Positions 1 to 13,188 of a stretch of 64,000 nt of DNA are shown piece after piece. The position numbers and the translations under genes were made by a program. The stretch lies in the NCBI RefSeq assembly GCF_021018895.1, contig NC_079379.1, positions 20,156,776-20,220,775 on the forward strand, given 5' to 3'. Every line of letters starts with the position of its first letter. Within the stretch, counting starts at the first letter, position 1. Source of the stretch: Seriola aureovittata (Eukaryota; Chordata; Actinopteri; Carangiformes; Carangidae). A model generated the notes under the pieces. That model was given only the letters and a program-made list of their open reading frames with translations, was not told where the DNA came from and made no database searches.

Positions 1-1
1 A

Positions 2-900
2 CACACACACACACAAAGCGACACACACTGCTGGTATAGATTGGTGTCCTCCATATTTGGTTGTGATTTATGATTGCTCTTCAGGAGAGGCCACAGTCAT
101 CTAGGAGATGATGGCCATATTGATCTGATAAACAGTTTCATTTACTGCCAAAGCCCGCCATTCATACTCACACTTACACACACTCTGTGCACATTTACAC
201 ACACACACACACACACATAGCAAAGACACATAGATTCACAGCAGGAATAACCCAGCTTTCTGCCTCATCAATTCCCCACCTCCTCCACGTCTGCTTTTCT
301 GTTTCTCTGCTCTTTCTCTTCTCCTCCCCCCAGGCCACCTCACCCTCTCCTCTGCTCTCAACACGCTTTAACCCGTTCTTCCTCTGCCCTCGTTCTCATT
401 CTTTCTACCAGCATCCTCTGCCAGTCACCTGGTTCTCGACCAATAATCTCCCCCGCGCACCATGGCCTCTTTTGTTTCTCCGTTAAGCTCCACATGGCTT
501 CACGCGATGCTTATATCACAGTTTGCCAATATTTCCCAGCAAGTATTTGACAGCAATGTGCAGGAGGTGACTGAGTCTAACATCACCCAGGACAAAATTT
601 TGTAAAATATATACGTATTTTTTTAAAGTCTATCTTAATGTAATACTCAGATGCTATATGTACAGTTCACTGAAGGACTTGCTGGTCGCTATAATCATTC
701 CTCTTGTCCATCCACGTAGCTGAGATGTGATACCGTGATAGTGAGATCATCATGTGGGGACAACATGAACAGTAACAGCTCCACAGAAGCTAATATGATG
801 CTTCAGTAGTCAGACTAATCGAGAGGATATGTTCAAGCGTAGGTCTTGGCATCTGACAAGCTCAGCAAGGAAACACAAAAAGGGAATTTTGTTCTAACAA
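2..900. other. Non-coding stretch, no gene seen
   Basis: Starts inside a CA repeat that continues beyond the left edge and holds a short second CA tract near 199-217. The only open frame is a CA-derived reading (THTHTH) running into pyrimidine-rich sequence, with no recognisable protein and no splice context. I see nothing functional. Confidence 0.5.
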
Positions 901-954
901 CACAGTAACTTGATTTGACTAATTCAGACTGCTGAAGCTTCGGCTAGACTTTGG

Positions 955-1130
955 TAAATGGACTGCACTTATATAGCACTTTTGCAGTCTCATTGATCAT
1001 CCCAACTCAAAGCACTTTACAATGGAGGCTACATCCACCCGTGTACACACACAGTCATACGACACTTTTTCCTACACATACAGAGGTATCGCTTCTCGGC
1101 CAGTGTGGACAGGAGGGATGATTACAGTGA
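955..1130. repeat. Dispersed teleost repeat (short-element type)
   Basis: Contains the phrase 'taaatggactgcacttata' followed by 'agcacttt', 'caaagcactttacaatg' and 'cacacacagtcatac', a combination I know as one of the commonest short interspersed repeats in fish genomes. It has no coding potential. The class (SINE or non-autonomous DNA element) is not decided from sequence alone, and the ends are approximate. Confidence 0.6.
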
Positions 1131-2225
1131 CCAGTAACTTTAACATCTACGTATCGTATTAAAATTTTGTCTTCCTCAATGAGGAAAGTTTTGAAACTCA
1201 CACACGGTAGCAACAATAAGCGACTCTGGATGTCGTCTAAACATTAATATAAGCTCTATATTTACTCAGGTTTTCAGTGTTGGAACAGCCAAACCCTTCC
1301 CCTCAAATCTCTCTGACCTTTCCAATTTTCAACTCCAGTCTTTTGGAGGCGACTGCCTGAAAATGAAAATGTTATCCCCCCATATTTGTACAATTGTCGG
1401 TTCTGCTCAGTCTACGACAGCTGGCCGGTCACCCCATTGTCAAGTGTGGCCATTTGAGACGGATAAACCCATTGACACAACACATCATACAAACCTTTTT
1501 TATCACATTAGCGCATCTACAATACAGCTTTTGTCGGTGGCTGATGTTGCTATTCAAGTACCATAATATTTAGCTATGACAGTTGCCATAAAGCCAGTGT
1601 AGCAATAACCAAGGTTGAAATTATGCTCTATAATTCCAGCAACCGTGGCTCCTGTGTTGCAACATAGTGCTCCACCACGGTAGCCAAAGATTCAGCGAAG
1701 CAAAATGGTGATCTGCCGTCCCCTGGGCACTTTATAGCTGTGGTCAGAAGCCGTTTCACGTGTTAAACATTACACGTGGTCTTTCAGGGTTTTCCACGTC
1801 AACAACGATGGACCACAGTCACATCAAAACAGATTTTATTTCATTATCCCACTTTAATTTAATTTTTTTGTAATATACTGATGTCAGGAATTAATGTGGC
1901 ATTAGAAAGACTCATGTTTTCCAGAGTTTCACTACTGTTTAATTGGTGTGATGGGTCAAACTGCCTTAATTAGCCCTACAGCTAACTGTAGAATTAGTAA
2001 GAGAGTTTTCAAGATGGTCTCAATGTTCATTCAAAAGCTTCACCACTCTGACAAGAATAACAGTCTGGGATGTGTATGTGTCTGTATTTTTTATCAATCT
2101 TTAAAACTGTTCATGTGTATGTCTTTTCCGCGTGTGTGTGTATATGCGCATCATTTGTGAGTAAACAGATAATGCTAGAGGAGTGAAAAGGGGAAAAACA
2201 CACACCAGTAAGTGCACAACATATT

Positions 2226-2355
2226 CACACACACACGCACACACACACACACTAGAAGGCTTTCAGTTTCTAAATCAATCCCACATCCGTAGCTAATGTA
2301 GTACTGGGCCCTCTTCAGGAAGCATTAGGCCTATTAGTCAAAGTGCGTACGCATT

Positions 2356-2395
<40 letters not shown>

Positions 2396-2479
2396 TGTAG
2401 AAGCCGCACACTCAGCAGTAGCCGATCTCGGTGGATCCTGTGGGGTCAGCAGGTGCAACAGGGAATGAGGGACCATCTT

Positions 2480-2526
<47 letters not shown>

Positions 2527-2530
2527 GTGT
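2226..2530. repeat. Cluster of CA/TG microsatellites
   Basis: An (AC)n tract at about 2226-2253 is followed by (TG)n at about 2359-2391 and a second (TG)n at about 2482-2528. The (AC) and (TG) tracts are complementary, so the cluster could fold. Open frames here are dipeptide repeats (CVCV or THTH) and are not genes. Confidence 0.9.
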
Positions 2531-2954
2531 ATATCTGTGCGCGCGTTCCCTCCCCTCGATATCCTCTGGGCTCTTTATCGCTCTAAAATTATCCTCCATT
2601 TACTGGAAGACACTGGACAGACAGAGGGAAAGAGAAATATGGACACTCTAGTTTGAATGTCTTCCTGGATCACTTACAAGCGCAGAACTAAGAGACAAAC
2701 AGATTTCTTCCTTCATCAAATAATATAATTTAATAAGTGCGGAGAAGTTAAGAAGTCTGATAGAGGAGACATTTTAGCTTTGCAGAACAACATAAAACGT
2801 CTGAAATGCTCTTGTTACGTTGGCCCTAAAGCTGGATTTACAGTTGTGTGTTAAGAGTTTGGGCAATAGCACGTAGCCACCTGTGCTAACCATGCACGTG
2901 AGCCAATGTGACTGGTCAACGTGGGCTGCATATGTTTTCTATTGTTGATTGGTG

Positions 2955-3170
2955 ATTTGGGTGGCTGGAGCCAATCCCAGCTGACTTTCGGCTAGGGTGG
3001 GGTCCACCCCGGACAGGTCTATCACACGGCTATCACACCTACAGGCAATTCAGAGTGGCCACACAACCTGACCTGTATGTCTTTGCATTGTGGGAGGAAG
3101 CTGGAGTTCCCGGAGACATGCACACGGAGGCACATGGAGAGGAGCACATGAACAAACACAAAAAAGGCCA
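2955..3170. repeat. Dispersed fish repeat ('ggtggctggagcc' type)
   Basis: Carries the phrase 'gtggctggagccaatcccag', then 'ggggtccaccccggacaggt', 'caattcagagtggccac' and 'tgtgggaggaagctggagt'. This is a degenerate copy of a very common fish interspersed repeat. It is diverged, so the insertion is old. No coding potential; boundaries approximate. Confidence 0.65.
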
Positions 3171-3524
3171 AACCCAAACCTCTTGCATTCTTGCTGTAAG
3201 GCGACCAGAGTGCCACCCGTGATTTTGATTTTTTTTAAAAACTGTGAACGTATCCTTTACGAAAGTCTTTTTGTAACAGAAATCTATCAAAGACACCCCC
3301 CACTGTATTCTACTAGCTGCTCTCTACAGCGTGCCTCTCTTTAACAATGAACGCAAGAAAACAAATATAGCCATTGCACAGCAGATGTTTTATACTCAGT
3401 CATGAGACACGCTGAAATAGATGCTGCCTGCATGTAAACCAAGTTATGTAATGACGTGGACAGCCAACCGTCGCTCTACATAACAAAACAAATGAACAAA
3501 TATAAACACAATTACAATGGGGAA

Positions 3525-4180
3525 TGTACAGACGGGTGATTGGTCACCACATGCTGCCAGAACAGCTTCAATGTGCTTTGGCATTGAGTCTCTGCACTCT
3601 ACTGGAGGGATGAACACCATTCTTCCCAAAGATATTCCCCTCATTTGCTGTTTTGATAATGGTGGTGGAGAGCGCCGTCTAACACATCTAACACTCCAAA
3701 GTCTGCCATAGGTGTTCTTTCTCTTCTAGTGGTTTCAAGCCAAGAAAAATATTTCTGTCTTTGAGATTTATGCCTCCATCCTCATACAATGGAAATGAAT
3801 GGAATTTCTTTTGTGGTGCTCTGAGCTTTGAAAAATTACAAAAAAATTTACAAAAATTCAACAGCACCACTTCTTTCCAGAATTACTGAGGATTATCCAC
3901 GGACCTCACTGTAAACAATTTTTCTATGGGACTATTTCTTCACAGTAAGCATTCTTGGATTATCCAGAGTAACAGGGACAAAATGTTGCAGCTGAAATTT
4001 TTTTCCATCAGCCTCAAAATCAACAGTGATGTCTGTCCTTTTTTAAAAATCCGCAGTGCAACCTGCCTCACTACGCTTAAAGGAGCCCCCACCCAAAAAA
4101 CTAATTTAACCAGTCTGTCCTTTAGTGGAAAGTTTGGTGACGATCTGAATACTGTTCTGAGATAAATCTCTACCCAAACA
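3525..4180. repeat. Degenerate transposon-derived repeat
   Basis: Sequence such as 'ctactggagggatgaacacc' and 'gataatggtggtggagagcg', followed by 'ccataggtgttctttctctt', resembles a widely dispersed fish element that I associate with DNA transposons. The downstream part (3720-4180), with 'catcctcatacaatggaaat', looks like a continuing or adjacent repeat. Only short interrupted open frames remain. Class uncertain. Confidence 0.45.
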
Positions 4181-5650
4181 CGAACAGAAAAGTCTCAGAA
4201 ATTCACTGCTTTTACTTGCTGTACTTTTGGCTCCAACAATTTATTTTAAGAGCTGGTATCAGTCTTTAAATCCCATAATCAAACACTACAGTCTCTACTT
4301 TGTAGATCTTACATATGACCCTCCATCTCCTCCTCCTGTGCCCCCTCCTCCTCACACTGTATTTGTCCCTGAGGATCTTCACAACCCAGGGTGGATCAAG
4401 TCTCTGCAAATCAATATCATCCATTCATGTGGGAACAGCTCAGGCTCCATCATGTGAACATGCACACTCAAAGACACAGAAGTTGGCACACCTACAGTAT
4501 ATAATTGCATTCTGTACGTAAGACCCACGAGATCAGAAAGAGACGGACACAAAATGAGTTTTGTCGTTATTGCCAAATAAACTGAAGTTGCACGGACTTT
4601 ATCTCAGCAAGCGCATGATGAACGCAGGAGAGAATATCAGGAACACCCATATAAATAATAGCCTTACTAATGCCAGCAGTAAGTACTGAGATCAGTCAGA
4701 CAGGGCCAGTTAATAGACCCGTAGAGATGCTGAGGATAGAAATGAGGGTAGAGGATGGAGAGAGTCAGTGGAAAAGTGAGAGGGAGGAGAGGAAGGAGGA
4801 AACTAGCAGAGAAAGCGAGACAGTGAGGCTGGCCATTATAAATCATATCCGCTGTTGGCGCCGGCCATGTATCCTAGCAACCAGACAGACCCTCCGCCTC
4901 TCCTCCATCCCCTTTCTATCTTCCGCTAACAACCTGGTCACTCTTATTACCCATACTGCACTGGGCTATGCCCCAGAAACTCATGACAGAGCGTGGCCTG
5001 TGCTTACAGCTAGCTGACTGATCTACTCACGGTTTGTATTCAACTTATGCTCATCAAACCTCATAACAGCTGACCCCAGAACAGTGCACTATGGACAGAT
5101 AATAGACATAATGCAGACTCCTGTGTCACTCACACACACCCCCCCCCACACACACACACACACAGTGATAAAAAATATAAGTGTCATGTTCAATCGCAGT
5201 CCCTCTCTCTCTTTTTTGTAGTTTTATTCATTCACTGACTCGAAAAATAATCCATGAACACAGATAAAGACGGTTTTAATAAATAAATATAATTTACTTA
5301 ATTCAATTCTGATATGATATACGACTAATTAAGATTACAACCACAAATCTCACGTGGCAACACATGTCCGACATCATCCATGTTATCCTGAGCTAGTGCA
5401 CTATGATTTAAGTTCCATAAATTACTATCTGTATTTTATTATGATTAATTAGTGCCCTGCACACCGTCACAGGAGTTTTCAGTTCTTTTGACTAATTAGA
5501 CTTCCTGTTCAGGTTGAAGCTGTGTGTAGCTACGCTGGGAATTACATGAGGTCAACAAATTTCATGTAGGCTACTAATAAGAAAGATGAAGGTTTAAACT
5601 GCCCCAACTGTAACAAGTACAACCGCGCACGCATGCGCACACGCACACAT

Positions 5651-5681
<31 letters not shown>

Positions 5682-8600
5682 CACACACATACACAGAGCC
5701 TTAGGAGGAAACAATCATCTCACTATAAGAGTGGGTTGACGTCGATAGGATAAGAAGCGTTACAATTACTACATACTAAATGTGTTTAGTGTCATGCTAC
5801 TAACTCTCATAGGATAAGGCATTTTAGTTAGCATATAAAGCATCAGTGGGCCGTCTTCATGGAAAACATTTTGACGTGTCACAGCACAGAAAGAAAAGCA
5901 CAGGTGTAAATAATAAAATGAAAGATGGCTTAATTCACTGCTCTGCAACACGTCAAAATGTGTGCTGTGAACAAGGCCTACGGACTTCACCATTTTGTGC
6001 TAACAGGAAATTGTGAGATGCATGTGTAGATGGACGTCAATCAATCTGCGTCTTTGGAGTTGTCTCAACACTATTCCCAATTTATTTATTTATTTTTTTG
6101 CAGTTGTTAGCTTCTAATTTTCATAGTTTTTCGCAATTTTAGTACACATACTGGCTGAGGACATGTAATTTTGTCACTGTACCAGTGTAAACACATGACA
6201 TACTGAAAACCCACTCAGAATTAGTCTGTAGTAGTGAATTAGGACACAGCTTTAGCGTTGTCGTCTCCCTGTAATCACCTGAAATCCAAATGCGTTCTGT
6301 TCCCTTTGATCAACTAAGCCTTGTTCATTTCAATGACTTGGGGAAAATCTGAGATAAAACCAAATATTTGCACATTCAGTGATAGTCAAAATGCCATCAG
6401 GTTGACAAGATATGGACTAAAACATGACTTTAAGATGTGTGTCATAATCAGTGGATAACAGGCTAATTCTGCGCCCATTGTGTTCATTTGTCATAGGACC
6501 TATTGCATGTTTCTACAGTTTCTATCGTATGGTTCTGCATGCAGGACCTCTAAAGGATGCATGCTACCCGAGTTGAAACTATAGTAAACACCTCCACAAT
6601 CAGTTGGACAAATTGTAAAGGCGTTGCCTGCAGGACTGAGGAGACTGAACAGACCCTTTGTTTACGTCAGTTTACATCCAGACCAGCGGTTAATGATTTT
6701 GAGCCCCAGGTAAAAACACGAGGAAGAGCACAGACTGTATAAGCTGTAGCTAGCATGACTCGCATTTAGTTGTCAGGCACACTGAGCAGGCAGACTCCCT
6801 GCTGCAGTTTCATGCTGTCTCCTTGCTAAAAGCTTCACCCAGTTACTGGTCTCCAGACAGCTACAGTTTAATACTACCCCTGCACCTCTTTGGGCTTGGC
6901 TACAGCCTCATTGTCTGGCTTATGAAATTTTGAGTACTCAGCAGAGTAACACACATGGAGGATGAGTGTGTGCATCTGTGAGAGCGAAGGAAATGAAGCA
7001 CTCAGGAACCACTCAGTCAACCCATAGTCCGAGAGCCACCAGAAGTGGGTGGTATGAGAGGAAAATTGTGTTTGAGGAATGAAGGACAAAGTAGCCAGAG
7101 TGTGTGTGAGTATGAAGAGTGTGCGTATACTGACAGAACACAACTATGCCACCTTGTGGACCAGGATTGTCAGGAGTCTCCTCAAATTTTCCTTGGCCTG
7201 TGAGAGAGAGAATTATCAATTATTCAAAGGTTGGTTTTGCAGTTCATCACAGTGTTTGAAAAGTGATTATATACAAGAATGTGCCACCATGCTGGAGGAA
7301 TAAAAACAGGAATACAGCTTGATCACGTTTTTCCTGTCTTACATAATGTAAATACTGTGTATATCCTGTGTTGCTTGTAGACAGATTTAAATCCCAAACT
7401 ATCCTCCTGAATTAGGTGGCTCCCAGTTCCTGAGGTCTCCAAGAAACACAAATAGATCTATCTCTAGTCAGCGTACACCCGCTACACAATCATTTCTTGA
7501 AGGATGCTCCTGAGCTTTTCAAGGGCGACACCTCTATAAATCTAAGATAAACCCGTTTTTAAGATTTAATGAGATTCACAGTAACAGTAAAAGTAAAAAA
7601 AAAAAAAAAGGAAAAAAGTAAGATAGCAAAAGTGTTATTCCTATAGCACCGTACACCCAAATCCTTCAGGATAATGAATTAGATTAACTTTTCCTTTAAT
7701 CTCTGCCCTTATCTAAAATTGTAGGAAGACATTTATGCAGATAAGCAAAGGTTTAATCTCTAAGCCAGCAATTGTGTTTCTGACTATTATTAGCCTAGAT
7801 ATCAGTGTGAGTGAAGCCAAAGTCATCTCCCTTGGTTTGTCATTCCACAAGAAATACAGTCAGTACAGACAGTACACAGTATTTTTCAAAAGCACCAAAC
7901 AGCTCTTTCCAGGCAGCGTTGAGAACGTTTCTGTTGATGTATGTAATTCTAATTAACTCCCCAAAACTAATGCCCCTTCTTTTACTTTCCTGACCATAAA
8001 TATAAACAAATATAAAACGATTTCCTCATTTTAAATAGTCTAAAATTATTATCAAAATATCCCCTACCTATTGTGGCCGTGTTTTTATTGTTTATTTGTT
8101 GATGTTTGTTTGAAGATGAATATTGGAAAAAGTAAGATACAGTATATCACAACACAACATATAACTAATCCAGATGTGATATTAGGGAATTAGAAATTAC
8201 ATTTAGCTCGTGTGTAAATAAAGTCATTTACTTCGGTAAAAATGTTCAAGTAGATCTATGCCAAAGTATTAAACATTGAAAATTGAAGAAACAATCACTC
8301 AGGACTTCTTAAATACGATAAATAGGAGAAATTATTTGGACAATACACGCAAAATAAAATAAAAAAGGAAATAAATGAATTAACTGTTAGCTGACCAGTT
8401 TTGAGCCTCTGACTGGTTGAGTGACGTAGTAACTGAAACCTTAATTGGAATCACATGATATGCTATTTACCATGCTAGCCCAACAAAACCCCGCTCGTAT
8501 TTTACCCGTATTTCTTTAAATGTTTGACCATTAAAATTTTAATTTAAAGTCTTGTGGGGTCACTGTGTTTGTGTGTTACCTCAGTTGTATGCAGCCGCTG

Positions 8601-9050
8601 GAGGTCAGCTGTGTAAGTTTGGCGCATTGTGGTTTAGGCAGAGCCTGGATTCATCTCTCTGCTTACAGAATCCCAGTGAAGCACAACGTCTTTATTGTTT
8701 AGTTAAACTCGACATGAACTGGTTAAGAGGCGAATTTCTCCCACCAACTAGAACAAAAATAAACAGGAAACAGTCGAGACGACGAACACAGCCCACCTGA
8801 GCCGTTGGGGTTCAGACCATGCTGCTGCCTTCAGGTGCAGTTGGATATAAAACCGTCGGCTATTCCACAGGAAAAAGCGCCAAGTGCTGAACTGTCAGGA
8901 GAATTCAGCTTTTAGATAATACTCCTATTCCCCACTTTACATTTAAGGTTAATCAGATGCTGTACACACATGCTTTGTAAAAGTGTGTTTTGTTATTAGT
9001 TGTTATTTTTAACTCGAAAGTTTAAATTTAATTATTTACGGGATGTACCT
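4181..9050. other. Intergenic DNA, no gene seen
   Basis: AT-rich non-coding DNA with CA-rich tracts at about 5128-5163 and 5632-5690 and a poly-A tract near 7595-7609. The open frames are 60-115 codons long, with no recognisable domain and no phase-consistent flanking exons. A proximal abhd5 promoter probably lies in the last few hundred bases, but no clear TATA box was identified. Confidence 0.5.
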
Positions 9051-9114
9051 GAATGCATCATAACAAATTCTGACGACTTTTTCTCACACGGTCGCGAGAC
9101 AATCACAATACACC

Positions 9115-11220
9115 ATGCGAAGGATGGCGGCGGAGATTCAACCTGTCAAGGAGCAGAGGTGAGTCTTCCTCCCGAAAACACGCTTTTATTCTAACTCTCA
9201 AGTTTATGTGTTATTTTTTTTCGCTGTAACGTGAGTGCTGTCCGTTTTGTAGTGACATTACCCAACATCATTGTTTGATTGAAGTAGCACTGACTATCTA
9301 TCAAACCAAATCTCCATTAATCATCGTGTCATTTTAATGGTATACTCGATAACTGTCAAATGTCAAAATCATCTACCTGTATATAAAGGTTAATTTGGAT
9401 ATACGAGGTGACCCCCAAAGGTAAAAATGTATTCAAGTGAACAAGTTTATTGAACTCGTTCATATAATCTCCTGCCTCTCGGGCCCAAATATTGGATTGG
9501 TGTTGGTAAAACTGTCTCCTGTTGCATTTGATGCACGCCGAATTGAACAGTGACAACTATGGATTTCTATAAATTCTTAAGTAATCCTTTACCAAGCAAA
9601 CGTTTATGTTGGAAAGCGAATCAACATTAAATTGCCATTAAAATACACAGAGCAAACTGACTATCTGGGCTAATGTTTGCATGCTGTCATGTTTTTTGTA
9701 GAAGAAAGATTCAAGTCCTTTATAGATTGTATAGGAGCAGCACTGATAACTGAAATGTATGGACAAAGTTCAATGTATAGTTTGTCTGTGTTTGCATGTA
9801 CCATATGTTACCTGTCTGCCTGCTCCGGTGCATGCTTGCTGTCTGAAACACAGCTCCTGGATATTAAGTTGGCTTCCCTCTTGGTGCCCCACTTCTCCCT
9901 CTCAGCTGAAAGATGCAGAAGAAAAAATGCTCAAGGGTGAGTGTGTCTTAAAAAGCTGTTGAGCCACTTGTAAGAACTGGACTGTTTTTCTTAGTACTGC
10001 ATCGTCTGAATGCTGAGCAAACTGTGTTTTTTTTCTTTCACAAAAAGGGTAAAAAATATCAGACCTGGTCTCTGAACAAACATAAATCAGTCTAATGAAT
10101 TAGGGTGAGTCCCATGTTCTCTTCTTCACCTCCGTCCTTCCTCCATCCATGTCCCATAATCTACTCTATAACTCTGTCTGCAGTTGTGAAGCGGCCTTTC
10201 TCCAGGCAGCACGTCCGGATATCCAACGGCGACTATCTGTGGACGTTAGCGTTTTCCACTCCGTCACAGCTATGCTCCCCCGCGTCTTGCCAGCAGCCCC
10301 CTACCCGACCCAGGCCTCCATTGGTTCTCCTGCATGGCTTTGGTGGTGGAGTTGCCCTTTGGGCCCAAAACCTGGACTCTCTCTCCAGCAACGGGCCGGT
10401 GTACGCTCTAGACCTGCTGGGCTTCGGCAGGAGCAGCCGTCCCCAGTTCAGCACCAGCCCTGAAGGGGCTGAGGAGCAGTTCTTGGCAGCCCTGGAGGAG
10501 TGGAGGGAGAAGGTGGGACTGGAGGAAATGGTGCTGCTGGGGCATAACCTCGGAGGATACCTGTCTGCTGCCTACGCTCTCAAATACCCACACAGGTGCT
10601 TTGGTGTGTGTCTGTGTGTGTGTGTTCGTGTTCCTGTGTAGGTGGTTGAGAATAGCTTCACTTGTTTATAAATATACAACAAATTACCTTTATTACCAGG
10701 GGTCAACACTTCTGAAGTACAGAAATAAAACTAGTGTGCAAGAAATGACTAATTAAATAGCTGATCGAAAGAAAATTAAACGGTAACTAATTTGATAACT
10801 GATTCATCGTTTCAGTCATTTCTCAAATGTGATGATTTGCTGCCATCTTGGGCATCCTGGGCATTTTTGACCACTTTTTGATATTTCATAGACTCAGCAA
10901 TTAATCACTTAATTCAGAAGATAACTGGCAAAAAAAAATCTGTTGCAGCCCTAGTGGAGTTTACTGATGTCAGGAGTTTTAGAAAATAACTTAAATTTTA
11001 CATTGTCTCCCACTGTAACACAGTGTTACCAAAGTGCCAAGCGTCCTCCTGCTGCTTTAAATTGTTTAGGTTAAATGTAGAGCCTCAAAAGTTTTAGTTT
11101 CTATAGAGAACCTACTGTATATTTATCTACTGTATATACTGTCAGTGTTAATTTGGTCATCATGCTAATTATAATCTTAAGACTATGTGAATAAGTTGGG
11201 TTCACTGGCTTTTTAGGTAA

Positions 11221-11279
<59 letters not shown>

Positions 11280-11446
11280 ATGCACGTGCAGGGTAAAACA
11301 TCTGCTGCTGGTGGAGCCGTGGGGGTTTCCGGCGCGTCCTGAGAACCCCAACCACAACTCCATCCCAGTGTGGATCAGAGCCATGGGGGCTGTCATGAGC
11401 CCCTTCAACCCTCTGGCTGGACTCAGGCTGGCTGGGCCTCTAGGTC

Positions 11447-11504
<58 letters not shown>

Positions 11505-12948
11505 TATATAAACACACTGGCACATAAGCACATGAGATGTATTCTTCCTTCTATGTTACACTCATTGCATTTTGATGGCTGGCTAAAGATGTTTGACATT
11601 TTTAAACTTCAAAATAATGTTTAATTAACAGCAACAATGTGATTTAATTAGTGGGAAAATGAGGCCATGATTGAGATGACTAAATCACCTCATGACAGTG
11701 GTATTGTCAGATCATTTGTTTCAATTGTTTTCCACTTAAAATATATATTTCTTTGCGCTTCCTAACACAAAAAGGATTTGGGTACTTATCTCCCTACCCA
11801 GTCTTTGTCATTGTCCAGTGTTTGTTTAGTCTCTCACTTGACTGAAAAAAGATGCTTCTTTTTCAGCTCAAGGTTTGTTTATGTTATTGGCCATGCTCTC
11901 TTTTGATTATCTCTGTTTGTGGTGTCCTTTTCCTCTTACTCGGGAGTGTTTGTACTATAAAGCACAGTAACGCGTTTCTAATCTGTGTGGCATGAAATAT
12001 GAAACGTAGATGTAAAGGTCAGAAGAGGCTGCCAGTGTTTTTGACAGTGGTCTTGTATATTTGCAGTTTCCATACTAGTATCTGAAAGTAAATTTCCTTT
12101 GTTTTGTGACTTCTTCTCTCCTCTCTCAGGTCCAATGCTGGTCCAGACCATCAGATCTGATTTCAAGCAGAAATACTCCTCTGTGTTCGATGACAACACT
12201 GTATCTGACTACATCTACCATCTGAACGCCCAGACTCCAAGGTGAGGAGCTTTTTCAAGCCGCTACGCACAGATATGTTATTTCTCAACACGTCATACAC
12301 GCATCACCGTACGTCTGTTTCAGTGGAGAAACGGCCTTTAAGAACATGACCATTCCCTACGGCTGGGCCATGAGGCCTATGCTGGAGAGGATCGGGCAGG
12401 TCCGAGCAGACATTCCCATTTCCTTCATCTACGGATCACGCTCCAGCATTGACAGCGACTCTGGATATGCTTTCAAGAAAACCAGACCAGACGTGGAAAT
12501 CACAGTAGGTTCCTTACTGTCGCTTGCTTTTCCTTTTCTTTATTTGCAACTTCAGTTTGTTTTCAATATGTGGCTGAGAAGAAAGAATTTGAGTAGCTCC
12601 AAAACTTATAAATAAAAATTTAATTTGGGTTATTGTAAGTAGGAAATACACTTATTTTACATACATTCTTATTCACAGAATAAGACATAAATGTTCATGA
12701 GATAGATTCACATTGCATACAATATTCAGTTACATTAAAACAGTTGCCTTTTTTGGAACATGAACCACAACACCCTTATCTCTAAACAGCTGACTCCCTC
12801 TGTTCAACGGTGTGTTTGTGTTTGTCAGGTGATCAGAGGAGCAGGCCATTACGTTTTCGCCGACCAGCCAGATGACTTCAACCAGGCGGTCCTTCAGATC
12901 CTCGCCAGGATGGAGAAGAAAAGTGAGGACGAGGGGACGAAGAAGTGA
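9115..12948 (+). CDS. abhd5: ABHD5 / CGI-58, lipid-droplet co-activator of ATGL
   Basis: Alpha/beta-hydrolase-fold protein that sits on lipid droplets, binds perilipin and activates the triglyceride lipase ATGL (PNPLA2). Coding exons: 9115-9158, 9854-9936, 10184-10595, 11292-11443, 12130-12241, 12324-12504 and 12829-12948. All have GT-AG junctions with consistent phase, giving 364 aa from the ATG at 9124 or 367 aa from 9115 (human protein 349 aa). The MAAE start at 9124 matches the mammalian N-terminus; the 9115 ATG has a CACC context. Numbered from 9124: an N-terminal Trp-rich anchor ([15 protein letters not shown]) in exon 2, the oxyanion motif HGFGGG at 90-95, and GHNLGG at 159-164 with Asn161 in place of the nucleophilic Ser, the ABHD5 hallmark that separates it from ABHD4. 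The C-terminal HYVFAD keeps the H-X4-D motif. Residues matching human Arg299 (in YGSRSSID) and Gly328 (in GAGH), reported as needed for ATGL activation, are present. Confidence 0.95.
10740..10955. repeat. Dispersed repeat in abhd5 intron 3 ('TGCAGCCCTA' family)
   Basis: Contains 'gaaagaaaattaaacggtaa', 'tgattcatcgtttcagtcat' and the terminal phrase 'ctgttgcagccctag'. Similar sequences occur at about 30957-31237 and 36857-37155. This is a common fish repeat, probably a non-autonomous DNA element. Boundaries approximate. Confidence 0.55.
11225..11278. repeat. (TG)n array forming the 3' splice-site region of abhd5 exon 4
   Basis: About 27 TG units end 13 bases before the abhd5 exon 4 acceptor ('catgcacgtgcag'). 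There is no other pyrimidine-rich tract, so the array lies where the polypyrimidine tract should be. Confidence 0.95.
11449..11501. repeat. (AC)n array just after the abhd5 exon 4 donor
   Basis: About 26 AC units begin within six bases of the exon 4 donor (GTCAAC). The array is complementary to the (TG)n array upstream of the same exon, so exon 4 lies between inverted dinucleotide repeats. Confidence 0.95.
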
Positions 12949-13182
12949 GAGTTCCTTCGTTCAGATGACACACAGGGATTAAGTGACAAAGACTCATTAC
13001 ACAACAACAACAACTCAACTGTAAGCCTCTTTATCATGCACTTTACTCTTAAGAGAGACCCATCACTGACTGAAGACACTTTACTCATCATTCCACACTC
13101 AGGCACTCTCCAAGGCTTGAGGTCAAAGGTCAGATGATGCCATGGTGGTCCTTTATCCAGGCTTGTGTAGATAAGTTTTGTA

Positions 13183-13188
13183 AATAAA
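13183..13188 (+). terminator. abhd5: Polyadenylation signal of abhd5
   Basis: A canonical AATAAA lies 235 bases after the abhd5 stop codon, followed by TG-rich sequence. It is the first good signal downstream and fits a short 3'UTR. Confidence 0.7.
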
